Shown piece after piece: positions 43,523-51,903 of a stretch of DNA of 64,000 nt. The position numbers and the translations under genes are program-made. Numbering within the stretch: the stretch's first letter is position 1; each line of letters begins with the position of its first letter. The stretch is from VBDM01 sp964430565. Its GTDB lineage: Bacteria > Pseudomonadota > Gammaproteobacteria > Burkholderiales > SG8-39. A model generated the notes under the pieces. That model ran no database searches. It was not told the DNA's origin and saw only the letters and a list, made by a program, of their open reading frames with translations. The stretch covers positions 124,001 to 188,000 of the forward strand of contig CAYSFD010000051.1 in the NCBI GenBank assembly GCA_964430565.1, read 5' to 3'.

Positions 43523-43818
43523 CACTGGGTCGCGTGGAGGCTTTCCTGGATGTAGGTCACCAGCGCGTCGACGCTCCGGAACGGGCTCCGGGCCTGCGAC
43601 ATCGCTCGCGCGTCGCTGAGCGTGACGTTCTGACCCCGGTCCTGAAGCGCCTCTTCGATGTCGATGAGCAGCGACACGAGGCCCAGCGAGTCGAGAGGGC
43701 TTCCGCCACCGAACAGCCGCGCAGTCGGCGACGCCTCAATCTGCGCGTCCGGCTTCCGCGCCATGTTGATGTTCCGGATTGCGCGAAGCACCAGCTCTTG
43801 GATCTCATTCGGGTTCAC
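43522..43818 (-). CDS. Acyl carrier protein
   Basis: 98 residues from a GTG at 43818 with CAGGAG upstream. A four-helix carrier fold is suggested, with the phosphopantetheine site in GGSPLDSLGLVSLL (Ser44). It differs from housekeeping AcpP in its longer N-terminus and basic MARKPD stretch and has no fatty-acid synthase neighbours, so it is probably dedicated to this cassette. First gene of the five-gene reverse operon, placed right after a sigma-54 type promoter. Confidence 0.87.
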   Translation of the reverse strand: MNPNEIQELVLRAIRNINMARKPDAQIEASPTARLFGGGSPLDSLGLVSLLIDIEEALQDRGQNVTLSDARAMSQARSPFRSVDALVTYIQESLHATQ

Positions 43819-43848
43819 AGAAATGCTCCTGTTGACAGCTAGGAAGTA

Positions 43849-43863
43849 GCAAGAATTGTGCCG
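43849..43863 (-). promoter_or_regulatory. Sigma-54 type promoter of the acyl-carrier cassette
   Basis: Reverse strand reads CGGCACAATTCTTGC: only the first base departs from TGGCAC-N5-TTGC and GG/GC spacing is exact. Predicted start is about 43838, roughly 20 bases before the carrier-protein GTG, which leaves just room for its CAGGAG ribosome site. The five spacer bases resemble those of the promoter at 17220-17234 (AATTC and AATCC). Confidence 0.75.
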
Positions 43864-44149
43864 AACTGTGTCACTTTCACGGCGACTTCATGATAGGGCA
43901 ATTTGCTGTCATGCGACCGTGAGAGCGCAACGTGACTGATTGCACAGATTCCACCGTTGGTGCGTTGACCTGGTATGCCCGGAACCGGACTATCTGATGT
44001 ACGCCCATTGGGGGCGCCCGGAAAGCGCGTTTCGGGTGCCCGAACGCGTGCTGGCGGACCGATCGGGCGGCAGGGAGCGGTGATCGGGCGTCACATGCAG
44101 GGCGCATTCAAAAGGGGTGCCCGGCTTCTCCTCTCAGACGGGACCGACG

Positions 44150-46636
44150 ATGGACAGGACGACGCGGAACTTGTGGTGGATCATACCGGCTATTGTCGCG
44201 GCCATCCTCACGTCCGCTTGCGGAGGGGGCGAAGCGGGTGGATGGAGCACCTCGACAGCACCCGTCACCGGCACGCCACCTGTCACGCCGCCACCCCCCA
44301 GCCCCCCGCCTCCCGTTCCCCCGCCCCCGGTGCCCGGAACGGACAACATTCCGGATTTTTCGGCGGACTCTGTCCACGCGATCATCCAGTCGGCGCAGAG
44401 TGGCCTCTGGTCCGATCCGGCGACCTGGGTAGGCAGCGTTCCTACCTTCAGCAATGTCGCGAAGATCGGCCAGGGCCATACCGTCACCATCAATGACACG
44501 AGCGCGACCGCGTACACGATCTCGGTCAACGGCAAGCTGGCGTTCTCCCCCGCCGTCAACACCAGCCTGAGGGTCACCAACCTCCAGGTGATGAGCACCG
44601 GAGTGCTGGAAGTGGGCACCGCCGCCGCCCCGATCGACGCGAACGTCACCGCCCAGATCGTCATCGCCAATTCGCCGCTGGGCAGCGGCGTTGCCGACCC
44701 GGATCAGTTCGGAACGGGGATCATTGTCCGAGAGTTCGGGAAATTGACGATGCACGGCAGCGTGAAGACGCCGACGTTCGTGCGCCTCGCAACCGAACCG
44801 AACGCGAACGACACTACCTTGACGCTGTCGGCGCCGGTCTCGGGGTGGCAGATCGGTGACCGACTCGTCCTGCCCGATACCCGTCACATCAAGGAAAGCG
44901 AAGTCACCCCCGCCAACGGCTGGCGCAACGCCGTCAACCAGTGGGAAGAACGGACGGTGCTGGCCATTTCGGGCACGACCCTCGCGCTCAACAGCGCCTT
45001 GACCTATGACCACCTGGGCGCGCACGCCGTGTTGGAGAACAGTACGCCGGAAGTACTCCTGCCACACGTCGGGAACCTCACGCGGAACGTGGTGATCCGC
45101 TCGGAGAATCCCTCGGGCACCCGCGGGCACATGCTGGGCACTCGCGCAGCCGACGTCGACATCCGCTACGCCCTGTTCAGGGACATGGGGCGCACCACCT
45201 ATTTGCCCCTGGACAACACGACCAATCACATCGGCCGCTATCCGGTCCACATCCATCGCTTGAGCGGCCCGCTTCCCACGCCGACCAACGGCTACCAGTT
45301 CACCCTGGTGGGCAACGCGGTGGATGGCGGTTCGGTGGAGACGAAGTTCAAATGGGGCATCGCCGTCCACGGCAGCCACTACGGATTGATCCAGGACAAC
45401 GTCGTCTACAACTACAACGGTTCGGCGATCGCGACCGAAGACGGGTCAGAGAGCTTCAACGTGTTCGACCACAACTTCGCGCTGCGCGGCATCGGCGAGC
45501 CCGATGAGCCCGGCGCAGCCGAGCCCCAGGACCAGGCGCGAATGGCCATGGGCACCGAGGGCGTGGGCTTCTGGTTCAGGGGCCCCAACAACTACGTGAG
45601 GAACAACGTCGCGGCCAATTATCAGAATCCCACGACGGAAGCCTCCATGGGGTTCGCCTTGCAGTTCCGCAAGCTGGGCAGCATCGCGGTGCCCAACTTC
45701 AAGGGGGCTGATACGACCGTGGCCGGCCAATTCACGGCCAGGAACGGCAACAATATGCCGCTGCTCCAGTTCGAGAACAACGAAGCCTACGGGGCCATGC
45801 AGGGCGGCATGACCTATTGGTGGATCAACTCCCTGGATCCGAGCGCGCCTTATCCGAACGAGCTGGAGAGCGTGGTGAAGAATTTCACCGCCTGGCACGT
45901 CTACAACAAGGCGGTCTACATCTATCCGGGAGCGAAAGTGACCTTCGACGGGCTGAAGATCCGCGGAAATTACGTCGATGGCGTCAGCCGCTGCTGCGGT
46001 GACGGCGTGTTCTTCGCCGACTACATGGCGAAGGCCATCGTCATCCGCAATTCCGACATTCAGGGGATGCAGGAAGGCATCATCGCCCCGGAAGCAGGAC
46101 ACGGTAGCCCGGTACCCAATCTGACCATAGAGAATTCGTTCCTGCGTAACCTGCAAAACGTCAACGTCCCGATCGTCGGATCGGTCAATGGCTGCTGGAT
46201 GGAGGACAAACTGGTGGTGATCAACAACACCCGGTTCGCTGCGCCGCCGGGACAGCCTCTCAGGACCATCGGCATGGTTTGGGACGTCGCGAGTGTATCT
46301 TCTATTTGTACCGGCGTTAAGAATGAAGTCCGCGTCTACAATTACAATGGCGTCGCCGGCGATGATTTTCAGGTGTACAACGACGGCAGCCCCGCCTGGC
46401 CCCTGCCCGCCGCACCCTGCACGACAATCCGAACCGGAATCAACGGTTTCGTGTGCGGCCCAGTCCCTCCGCTGGCATCCCTGAGCGAACCAACCGCGTC
46501 GACGAAACTCGCCCACGCAGGATTCCTGCTCGCCGAATCCGGCTTGAGCCGGATTCAGGCAGCGATGCGCAGGCTCTTCAGCACCCCCGCAGACATTCCC
46601 TCAGCGATGCTGTGTCGCGTAGCCCCGGCTTCATGA
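44150..46636 (+). CDS. G8-domain lipoprotein, second copy, without Ig-like repeats
   Basis: 828 residues from the ATG at 44150 (MDRTTRNLWWIIPA), which opens a lipoprotein signal ending TSAC. A proline-rich linker (PPVTPPPPSPPPPVP) replaces the Ig-like repeats of the first copy. The G8 domain (QSGLWSDPATWVGSVP ... GHTVTIND) and beta-helix are closely similar throughout to 34566-37949, including HIKESEVTPANGWRNAVNQW, GVSRCCGDGVFFADYMAK and the tail GFLLAESGLSRIQ. The upstream 286 bases (43864-44149) contain no gene; the promoter was not recognised. Same inferred role in surface polysaccharide handling. Confidence 0.85.
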   Translation: MDRTTRNLWWIIPAIVAAILTSACGGGEAGGWSTSTAPVTGTPPVTPPPPSPPPPVPPPPVPGTDNIPDFSADSVHAIIQSAQSGLWSDPATWVGSVPTFSNVAKIGQGHTVTINDTSATAYTISVNGKLAFSPAVNTSLRVTNLQVMSTGVLEVGTAAAPIDANVTAQIVIANSPLGSGVADPDQFGTGIIVREFGKLTMHGSVKTPTFVRLATEPNANDTTLTLSAPVSGWQIGDRLVLPDTRHIKESEVTPANGWRNAVNQWEERTVLAISGTTLALNSALTYDHLGAHAVLENSTPEVLLPHVGNLTRNVVIRSENPSGTRGHMLGTRAADVDIRYALFRDMGRTTYLPLDNTTNHIGRYPVHIHRLSGPLPTPTNGYQFTLVGNAVDGGSVETKFKWGIAVHGSHYGLIQDNVVYNYNGSAIATEDGSESFNVFDHNFALRGIGEPDEPGAAEPQDQARMAMGTEGVGFWFRGPNNYVRNNVAANYQNPTTEASMGFALQFRKLGSIAVPNFKGADTTVAGQFTARNGNNMPLLQFENNEAYGAMQGGMTYWWINSLDPSAPYPNELESVVKNFTAWHVYNKAVYIYPGAKVTFDGLKIRGNYVDGVSRCCGDGVFFADYMAKAIVIRNSDIQGMQEGIIAPEAGHGSPVPNLTIENSFLRNLQNVNVPIVGSVNGCWMEDKLVVINNTRFAAPPGQPLRTIGMVWDVASVSSICTGVKNEVRVYNYNGVAGDDFQVYNDGSPAWPLPAAPCTTIRTGINGFVCGPVPPLASLSEPTASTKLAHAGFLLAESGLSRIQAAMRRLFSTPADIPSAMLCRVAPAS

Positions 46637-46728
46637 ATGACGCGACCTTCTAGCCAGCGACCGCCGGCCTGCCGCTCACTTGCCATCAGAATCCCGACGT
46701 TACCCGTCTTTGGTTGAGGCAATGTAGT

Positions 46729-48009
46729 TCAGGCAGGAGGCGAGACCTGTGCCGCCCCCTGTCTCGCCGCCAGCTCCCGATTGACCAACGGTCGCAACAT
46801 GGTCCCATAGAAAATGGCATACCACGGGAACTCAATGTAGAGCATGTTCAACAAAGCCGAGCCAAAGATATATCCGATGTAGCCGCACGTCAGCCAGAAC
46901 GCTGTATCGCGGACCCACGCCAGATCGGGATGGCTTTCGACGACGGGAATCATCTCGCGCCAGGTTCTGTAGAGCGTTCTTAGTCCGATCCAGACAAACA
47001 AGAGATAGAGTCCAAGCCCGACGAAACCAAGCTCTCCAAGGACCTGAAAGTAGATGCTGTGAGCGACTCTGATGGTAACGCCGGGCTGGAGGGCCGCATT
47101 GTAGGCCATGTGATTCTCCGGACCGACCCCGAGAATGGGATTTTCCAGGGCCGCGCGCCATGCCAGGTCCCAGTTTTCGAACCGCCCCTGTGCTGATTCG
47201 TCCAACTCAAGGTTTCCCAAAGTTGACAAGCGCTCAAAGTACTCCGAGGGGATCGCTATGTATGCTCCCGTGACGGCAATCACCAAGAGAAACACATTGC
47301 GAGCGGGTCGGTCGCTGAGGATTGCGCCACAAAATAGAATAATCCCCACGGAAGCAAAAGCGCCTCGAGACCTCGTATAGACGATGCAAAGCAAGACCAG
47401 CGCGAGGGCTCCGAAAAAGGCGGGTCGCACCCACTGTTTCTTCGGCAAGGTTGTCCGCAAGCCCATGAGCATCGCCACGACCAGACAAAGCACCAGCCCG
47501 AAGACGTTGTTGTCCCCGACGAATCCGGAGATCTGCTGCGTCAAATACGAGCCCCCTTGGGCCGTAAGAACAGCGCTCGTCTTGACGGCGGTCAAACCGA
47601 TGCTCCCCGCAGCGACCCACATGGTCCACCGCAAGAGACGCAAGTCATGAATCGTGGCAAAGAGCACAATTGGCGCGAGCCACATTGAGGGAAGAAACCT
47701 TCGATATGCCTGCCAAGCTTGCTGCTCGTTATGGGCGTAGACCGCACTAAGGGTGATCCAGCACAGCAACGCCAGAAACACCACAAGAATAGGAGGAAAT
47801 CGAGGGCGAAACTGCCCGCGGGCCACGTTGGAGACGATCGCTATGCCAAGTGCTATCGTAAATAGAGGCATCGTACTCAATGCCTCAAAGGAAAAATCTC
47901 CGGGGCGCTGAAACCAGATCCAGTTCAGAACGAGGACGGAACCTGGCGCTGAGAACAGGCCCAGCAGCAGGACCACACCTACGACGGCGTTCAAGATAAG
48001 TTCGCGCAT
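46729..48009 (-). CDS. O-glycosylation ligase / Wzy-like polymerase, exosortase-A associated
   Basis: 426 residues with about eleven membrane helices. The Wzy_C/O-antigen-ligase core is seen as YTRSRGAFASVG, LENPILGVGPENH, VAHSIYFQVLGELGFVGLGL and a final cluster GTMLRPLVNRE. The N-terminus (MRELILNAVVGVVLLLG) and WxxxxxxRPGDFSF agree with the TIGR03097 group. It should polymerise or ligate lipid-linked glycans on the periplasmic side. Last gene of the long reverse cluster and convergent with the second G8 lipoprotein. Confidence 0.85.
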   Translation of the reverse strand: MRELILNAVVGVVLLLGLFSAPGSVLVLNWIWFQRPGDFSFEALSTMPLFTIALGIAIVSNVARGQFRPRFPPILVVFLALLCWITLSAVYAHNEQQAWQAYRRFLPSMWLAPIVLFATIHDLRLLRWTMWVAAGSIGLTAVKTSAVLTAQGGSYLTQQISGFVGDNNVFGLVLCLVVAMLMGLRTTLPKKQWVRPAFFGALALVLLCIVYTRSRGAFASVGIILFCGAILSDRPARNVFLLVIAVTGAYIAIPSEYFERLSTLGNLELDESAQGRFENWDLAWRAALENPILGVGPENHMAYNAALQPGVTIRVAHSIYFQVLGELGFVGLGLYLLFVWIGLRTLYRTWREMIPVVESHPDLAWVRDTAFWLTCGYIGYIFGSALLNMLYIEFPWYAIFYGTMLRPLVNRELAARQGAAQVSPPA

Positions 48010-48164
48010 GGCTTCTACTGATGGGCTGACGCCCCGCGGCCGTGACGTTCATCGAGAGTTGCGCTGCCCAGCTTTGCCGCGTCAGCAAGCGCCGATCGGC
48101 CTGCGCCCTGCATGACCTGGAGCCGACTCGCAGCGGGATCTTCCGGAAACATTGAGAGGGTTGC

Positions 48165-49328
48165 TCAGCCGCCGACGCGTTGCACCAAGCTGGTGTCGCC
48201 TGGCCCATCACCTCCAGCCAGTTCCACATACAGTTCGGCGTACTTTTCCGCCATTGTTTCGGCCGAATAGTCCCTCCTGACCAGACGATGCCCGGCGTCT
48301 GCCATTGAGTCTCTCAGTCCGTCGTTTCCAAGCAAAAGGCGAAGCTTCTTCGCCAGACCAATGTGATCGTCGACCGGAAACAGCATACCCGTGACGTTGT
48401 CTTCAACCAGCACGCGACAGCCTGGAATATCGGTCGCGACAACCGGCACTCGCGCCGCCATCGCCTCGAGAACGCAACGCGGGATTCCTTCCAGCCTCGA
48501 GGGCAGCACGAAGACGTCGAAGCACTTCATCAGGGCAATCCTGTCGTCACGAAACCCGAAAAAGTGCACCCGGTCCTTCTCCCCGATCCGGTTTGCAAGC
48601 CGTTCGAGTTCGAGCCGCTGAGGTCCTTCGCCGACAATACACAGGCGCTTGCCGGGAATATCCAGCTTGCTGAATGCACGCAACAGGGTATCCAGCCCCT
48701 TGCGCGGTATGACTTGGCCGATATAGCCCACAATTACGCTGCCCTGGGACTTCCAAGCCTGAAGTTCCGGCGATCTTTGGGTTACGGAGTCGACCTCGGA
48801 CAAATCCACCCCGTTGCGTATGAGGCGCAACTTCGCTCTGAGTCCCGGAAAGCGGAGCAAGCCTTCGTAGAGGTCGGAGGACAGCGGGACCACCGCATCA
48901 AAGAATCGAAACACCAGGCGATCCAGTGCCTCGTATAGCTGCACCTTAATGCCGGCGTTGGCACTCCATCCATGCGGGGTCGACACAATCTTGCGTTTCG
49001 TACCCCGCACCGCAAGAAATCCGATGACGTCAGTCTTGTAGCCATGCGTGTGCAGGATGTCTATTTCGTGATCGCGCATGAAATCCCTCAATTGCCCTAT
49101 CGCCGTGCGACTCAACCTCCCGTACGACTCGAACACATGCGTACGGATGCCCAAGCGGGCAGCCTCCACGCAGAGCGCCGGTGCGTCCCCCTGGCTGTCC
49201 TTGATGACACCGATTACGGGCTCGATCCGGCCATGACGGAGATGCCTTCCCAAGGCCAGGATCCAACGCTCCGCTCCGTACAGTCCGGTCGCATTTCCCA
49301 ACTGCAGTACCCGAATCCTCTTCGACAT
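48165..49328 (-). CDS. Glycosyltransferase family 4 protein
   Basis: 387 residues of GT-B fold. Begins IRVLQLGNATGLYGAERWIL, a typical N-terminal loop, and has GYIGQVIPRKGLDTLLRAF plus the family C-terminal donor motif SRLEGIPRCVLEAMAARVPVVATD (E-x7-E). No membrane helix. Adds one sugar to the lipid-linked EPS unit in the cytoplasm; donor and linkage unknown. The 155 bases between it and the ligase gene contain no recognised feature. Confidence 0.88.
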   Translation of the reverse strand: MSKRIRVLQLGNATGLYGAERWILALGRHLRHGRIEPVIGVIKDSQGDAPALCVEAARLGIRTHVFESYGRLSRTAIGQLRDFMRDHEIDILHTHGYKTDVIGFLAVRGTKRKIVSTPHGWSANAGIKVQLYEALDRLVFRFFDAVVPLSSDLYEGLLRFPGLRAKLRLIRNGVDLSEVDSVTQRSPELQAWKSQGSVIVGYIGQVIPRKGLDTLLRAFSKLDIPGKRLCIVGEGPQRLELERLANRIGEKDRVHFFGFRDDRIALMKCFDVFVLPSRLEGIPRCVLEAMAARVPVVATDIPGCRVLVEDNVTGMLFPVDDHIGLAKKLRLLLGNDGLRDSMADAGHRLVRRDYSAETMAEKYAELYVELAGGDGPGDTSLVQRVGG

Positions 49329-49334
49329 GTCCGG

Positions 49335-51269
49335 CTATGAGATCTCTTGGACGGGTGCGATGCCCAATCGCGGCGATGCCGGCGCGAGGCTCTTTGTTTC
49401 CCACAACCCCAGCATCATCAGGCCCCAGAGAAACACGCTGTGGTCTCTGGCCTCGCTCAAGTGCTCCCGCCACATCTGCCTGATCTTCCCCTCATTCAGG
49501 ACATTGGAGAAAAAGCGGTTGCGATCGAGGATGATACTTTCAGCCAGTGGCCGCAGCTCATTGCGCAGCCAGCGTGCCGCCGGAATGGAGAATCCCCGCT
49601 TCGGCCGATTGAGGATCTCGGCAGGCAAGCGCCGCGCGGCCATTGCACGCAACAGCCGTTTCCCGCCCCGCGCGTTCACCTTCAGCCCGGCCGGCAGCTT
49701 AGCGGCAAATTCGATGATGCGGTGGTCCAGCAGCGGGCAGCGGACCTCGAGGGAATGGGCCATGCTCATCCGGTCAACCTTCACCAGCACGTCGTCGGTC
49801 ATGTAGGAATGGATATCCGCATTCTGGCTGCGGCCCAACGCGTCTTTGGCGTCGCTTTGCGAATAGTAGGGTTGGACCGTCTCCATTGGCGTGAAGCCCC
49901 GCAGCTCCACGATGAAATCGGGTGAATACAGCGCGTCTCGCGTGTCGTTGCGAAGAAACGCCAGATCGCAATAGAAGGCCTCCGCATCGCCTTTGGAAAG
50001 GTTTTCGAAAATCGTTTTTAATCTCAGCGGCTTCGGCAGCTTCGCCGATCCCGGCCAGAGGGTCCCCAGTGTTCCAAATACGACATGACGGACCGACGCC
50101 GGTATCGCGGCCCTGATTTTCGCCTCCAGCATGTGCGGGAGATAACGAAACGTGTATCCACCGAAGCTCTCGTCACCGCCGTCCCCGGACAGCGCCACCG
50201 TGACCGTGCGCTTCGCCATCTCGCATACGTACCAGGTCGGTACGGCGCTGGAATCCGCCAGCGGCTCATCGAAGTGCCACGCGATCCTCTCGAGCACGTC
50301 GACCGCCTTCGGCTTAACGACATGTTCGTGGTGCTCGGTTCTCAAATGCGCGGCAATCGCACCGGCGACCGGTAGCTCATTGAACTGTTGGTCTTCGAAG
50401 CCAATCGAATTGGTAATTGCGGGGCGTTGAAGCAAACGGGCCATCGACGACACAACAAGCGACGAATCGATCCCGCCCGAGAGAAAGGCGCCCAGCGGCA
50501 CCTCGCTCATCAAACGGCACTTGACGGCATCATCCAGCAACGGCTCGAATTCCTCCGTCGCCTCTTCCAGCGACCTCGCAACCGGATCGGCGAAACTCAG
50601 CTGCCAATACTGCCGCTCGCTTTCGTTGGTGCCGGAAATCGTGAGGCATCGCGCGGCGCGAAGCTTTCTGACACCTTTGTAGATTGTTCTCGGCGCCGGT
50701 ATGTAACCCAACGAGAAGTAGCAATCAAGGGCCTCTGGATCCACCGTATCCGGACAGAGTTCCCCGGCTCGCAGCGCCTTGAGCTCCGAAGCAAATGCGA
50801 CCAGCGATCCCTTGCGGTAGTAGTAAAGCGGTTTCTTGCCCACGCGGTCCCGGGCAAGCACCAACCGCCTGACCCGTGCATCCCAGATGGCAAAAGCGAA
50901 CATGCCGTTGAGCCGTTCGACACAATGCTCTCCCCATTCGAGGTACGCGACGAGAATGACTTCGGTATCACTTTGGGTCCTGAAGCGGTGCCCTCTGGCC
51001 TCGAGCGCGGCGCGCAACTCGACGAAATTGTAGATTTCACCGTTGAATACGATGGTCACTTTCCCGTCGAGGACACCCATCGGCTGCTGTCCGCTGCTCA
51101 AATCGATGATCGAAAGCCTGCGATGGCCGAGCGCAGCGAAGTCGTCGACATAGATCCCCTCTTCGTCGGGTCCACGATGGATTATCGAATCGGCCATGCG
51201 CCTGACTCGGGCATGCGCCTCGTCCTTCGCGTGCCCGCCAAAATCGACAAATCCCGCAATCCCGCACAT
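49335..51269 (-). CDS. asnB: Asparagine-synthase-like amidotransferase, XrtA-associated
   Basis: 644 residues. The N-terminal class II glutaminase begins MCGIAGFVDFGG with catalytic Cys2, RRLSIIDLSSGQQP and VFNGEIYN. The C-terminal synthetase has the PP-loop SGGIDSSLV and VALSGDGGDE. This matches the asparagine synthetase relatives in exosortase-A EPS loci (TIGR03108), which are thought to amidate an EPS sugar acid rather than make asparagine. Ends 6 bases before the glycosyltransferase start. Confidence 0.88.
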   Translation of the reverse strand: MCGIAGFVDFGGHAKDEAHARVRRMADSIIHRGPDEEGIYVDDFAALGHRRLSIIDLSSGQQPMGVLDGKVTIVFNGEIYNFVELRAALEARGHRFRTQSDTEVILVAYLEWGEHCVERLNGMFAFAIWDARVRRLVLARDRVGKKPLYYYRKGSLVAFASELKALRAGELCPDTVDPEALDCYFSLGYIPAPRTIYKGVRKLRAARCLTISGTNESERQYWQLSFADPVARSLEEATEEFEPLLDDAVKCRLMSEVPLGAFLSGGIDSSLVVSSMARLLQRPAITNSIGFEDQQFNELPVAGAIAAHLRTEHHEHVVKPKAVDVLERIAWHFDEPLADSSAVPTWYVCEMAKRTVTVALSGDGGDESFGGYTFRYLPHMLEAKIRAAIPASVRHVVFGTLGTLWPGSAKLPKPLRLKTIFENLSKGDAEAFYCDLAFLRNDTRDALYSPDFIVELRGFTPMETVQPYYSQSDAKDALGRSQNADIHSYMTDDVLVKVDRMSMAHSLEVRCPLLDHRIIEFAAKLPAGLKVNARGGKRLLRAMAARRLPAEILNRPKRGFSIPAARWLRNELRPLAESIILDRNRFFSNVLNEGKIRQMWREHLSEARDHSVFLWGLMMLGLWETKSLAPASPRLGIAPVQEIS

Positions 51270-51288
51270 GGTCTAGTTCACCCGCAAG

Positions 51289-51903
51289 TCATGTGCCAGC
51301 GTTCAATGCCCTTACTACGGTAGCGGGATTGCCGGCGAGAAGGCTTGATCCGGGCATTTCATTGACAATTACCGCACCTGCGGAAACGATGCAGTGCTCG
51401 CCGACGTTTGCCATGATGATCGCGCCTTCTCCGATCCAGCTTCCCCTGCCCACCGCCACGCTCTCGAATCTCGGCTCAGATGACAATTTCCCGGATTCGT
51501 CGATGTGTTGCCTCCTGCCGCTGGGTATGCTGATCCGGCTCGCCATCATAACGTGGTCCCCAATGCGGGCGTGGCCGATGACACAGTACGCACCCATAGA
51601 GACATGCGGTCCCACAGACGCGCCCCGATACGTAAACACGGACCCGAATCCAACATGGACCTGCCAAGAGCAGTCCTCGAGCGTGCCGTAGTAATACGCC
51701 CCCCTCAGGTAGGTCCCGACGAGCCCCGGAATCAGCGCAAGAAGTTGGGTCAGGAAGACGAATACGGCCTCGCCCTTTGCCGCCCTGTCTTCGATCCATG
51801 CCGCCAAAATCATGGGCGAAACCATGACAAGGGAGGTGCCGAACAACAGCCTCTTGAGGAACCGCTTCGCGGACATTTCGATTGCCACCCCACCGGCAGT
51901 CAT
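51289..51903 (-). CDS. Left-handed beta-helix acyltransferase, copy 2
   Basis: 204 residues, paralogue of 40812-41444: same hydrophobic start (MILAAWIEDRA), LLALIPGLVGTYLRGAYY and hexapeptide coil (SMGAYCVIGHARIGDHVMMASR), His in SGRRQHID, and end SSLLAGNPATVVRAL. The catalytic His position is kept. Overlaps the upstream glycosyltransferase by 4 bases. Likely acylates a sugar in the EPS unit. Confidence 0.85.
   Translation of the reverse strand: MTAGGVAIEMSAKRFLKRLLFGTSLVMVSPMILAAWIEDRAAKGEAVFVFLTQLLALIPGLVGTYLRGAYYYGTLEDCSWQVHVGFGSVFTYRGASVGPHVSMGAYCVIGHARIGDHVMMASRISIPSGRRQHIDESGKLSSEPRFESVAVGRGSWIGEGAIIMANVGEHCIVSAGAVIVNEMPGSSLLAGNPATVVRALNAGT

Noticed and set aside
24785..46636. PEP-CTERM sorting signals on the large exported proteins
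   Set aside because: None of the C-termini shows a PEP motif followed by a membrane helix and basic tail; most of the proteins carry N-terminal lipoprotein signals instead.
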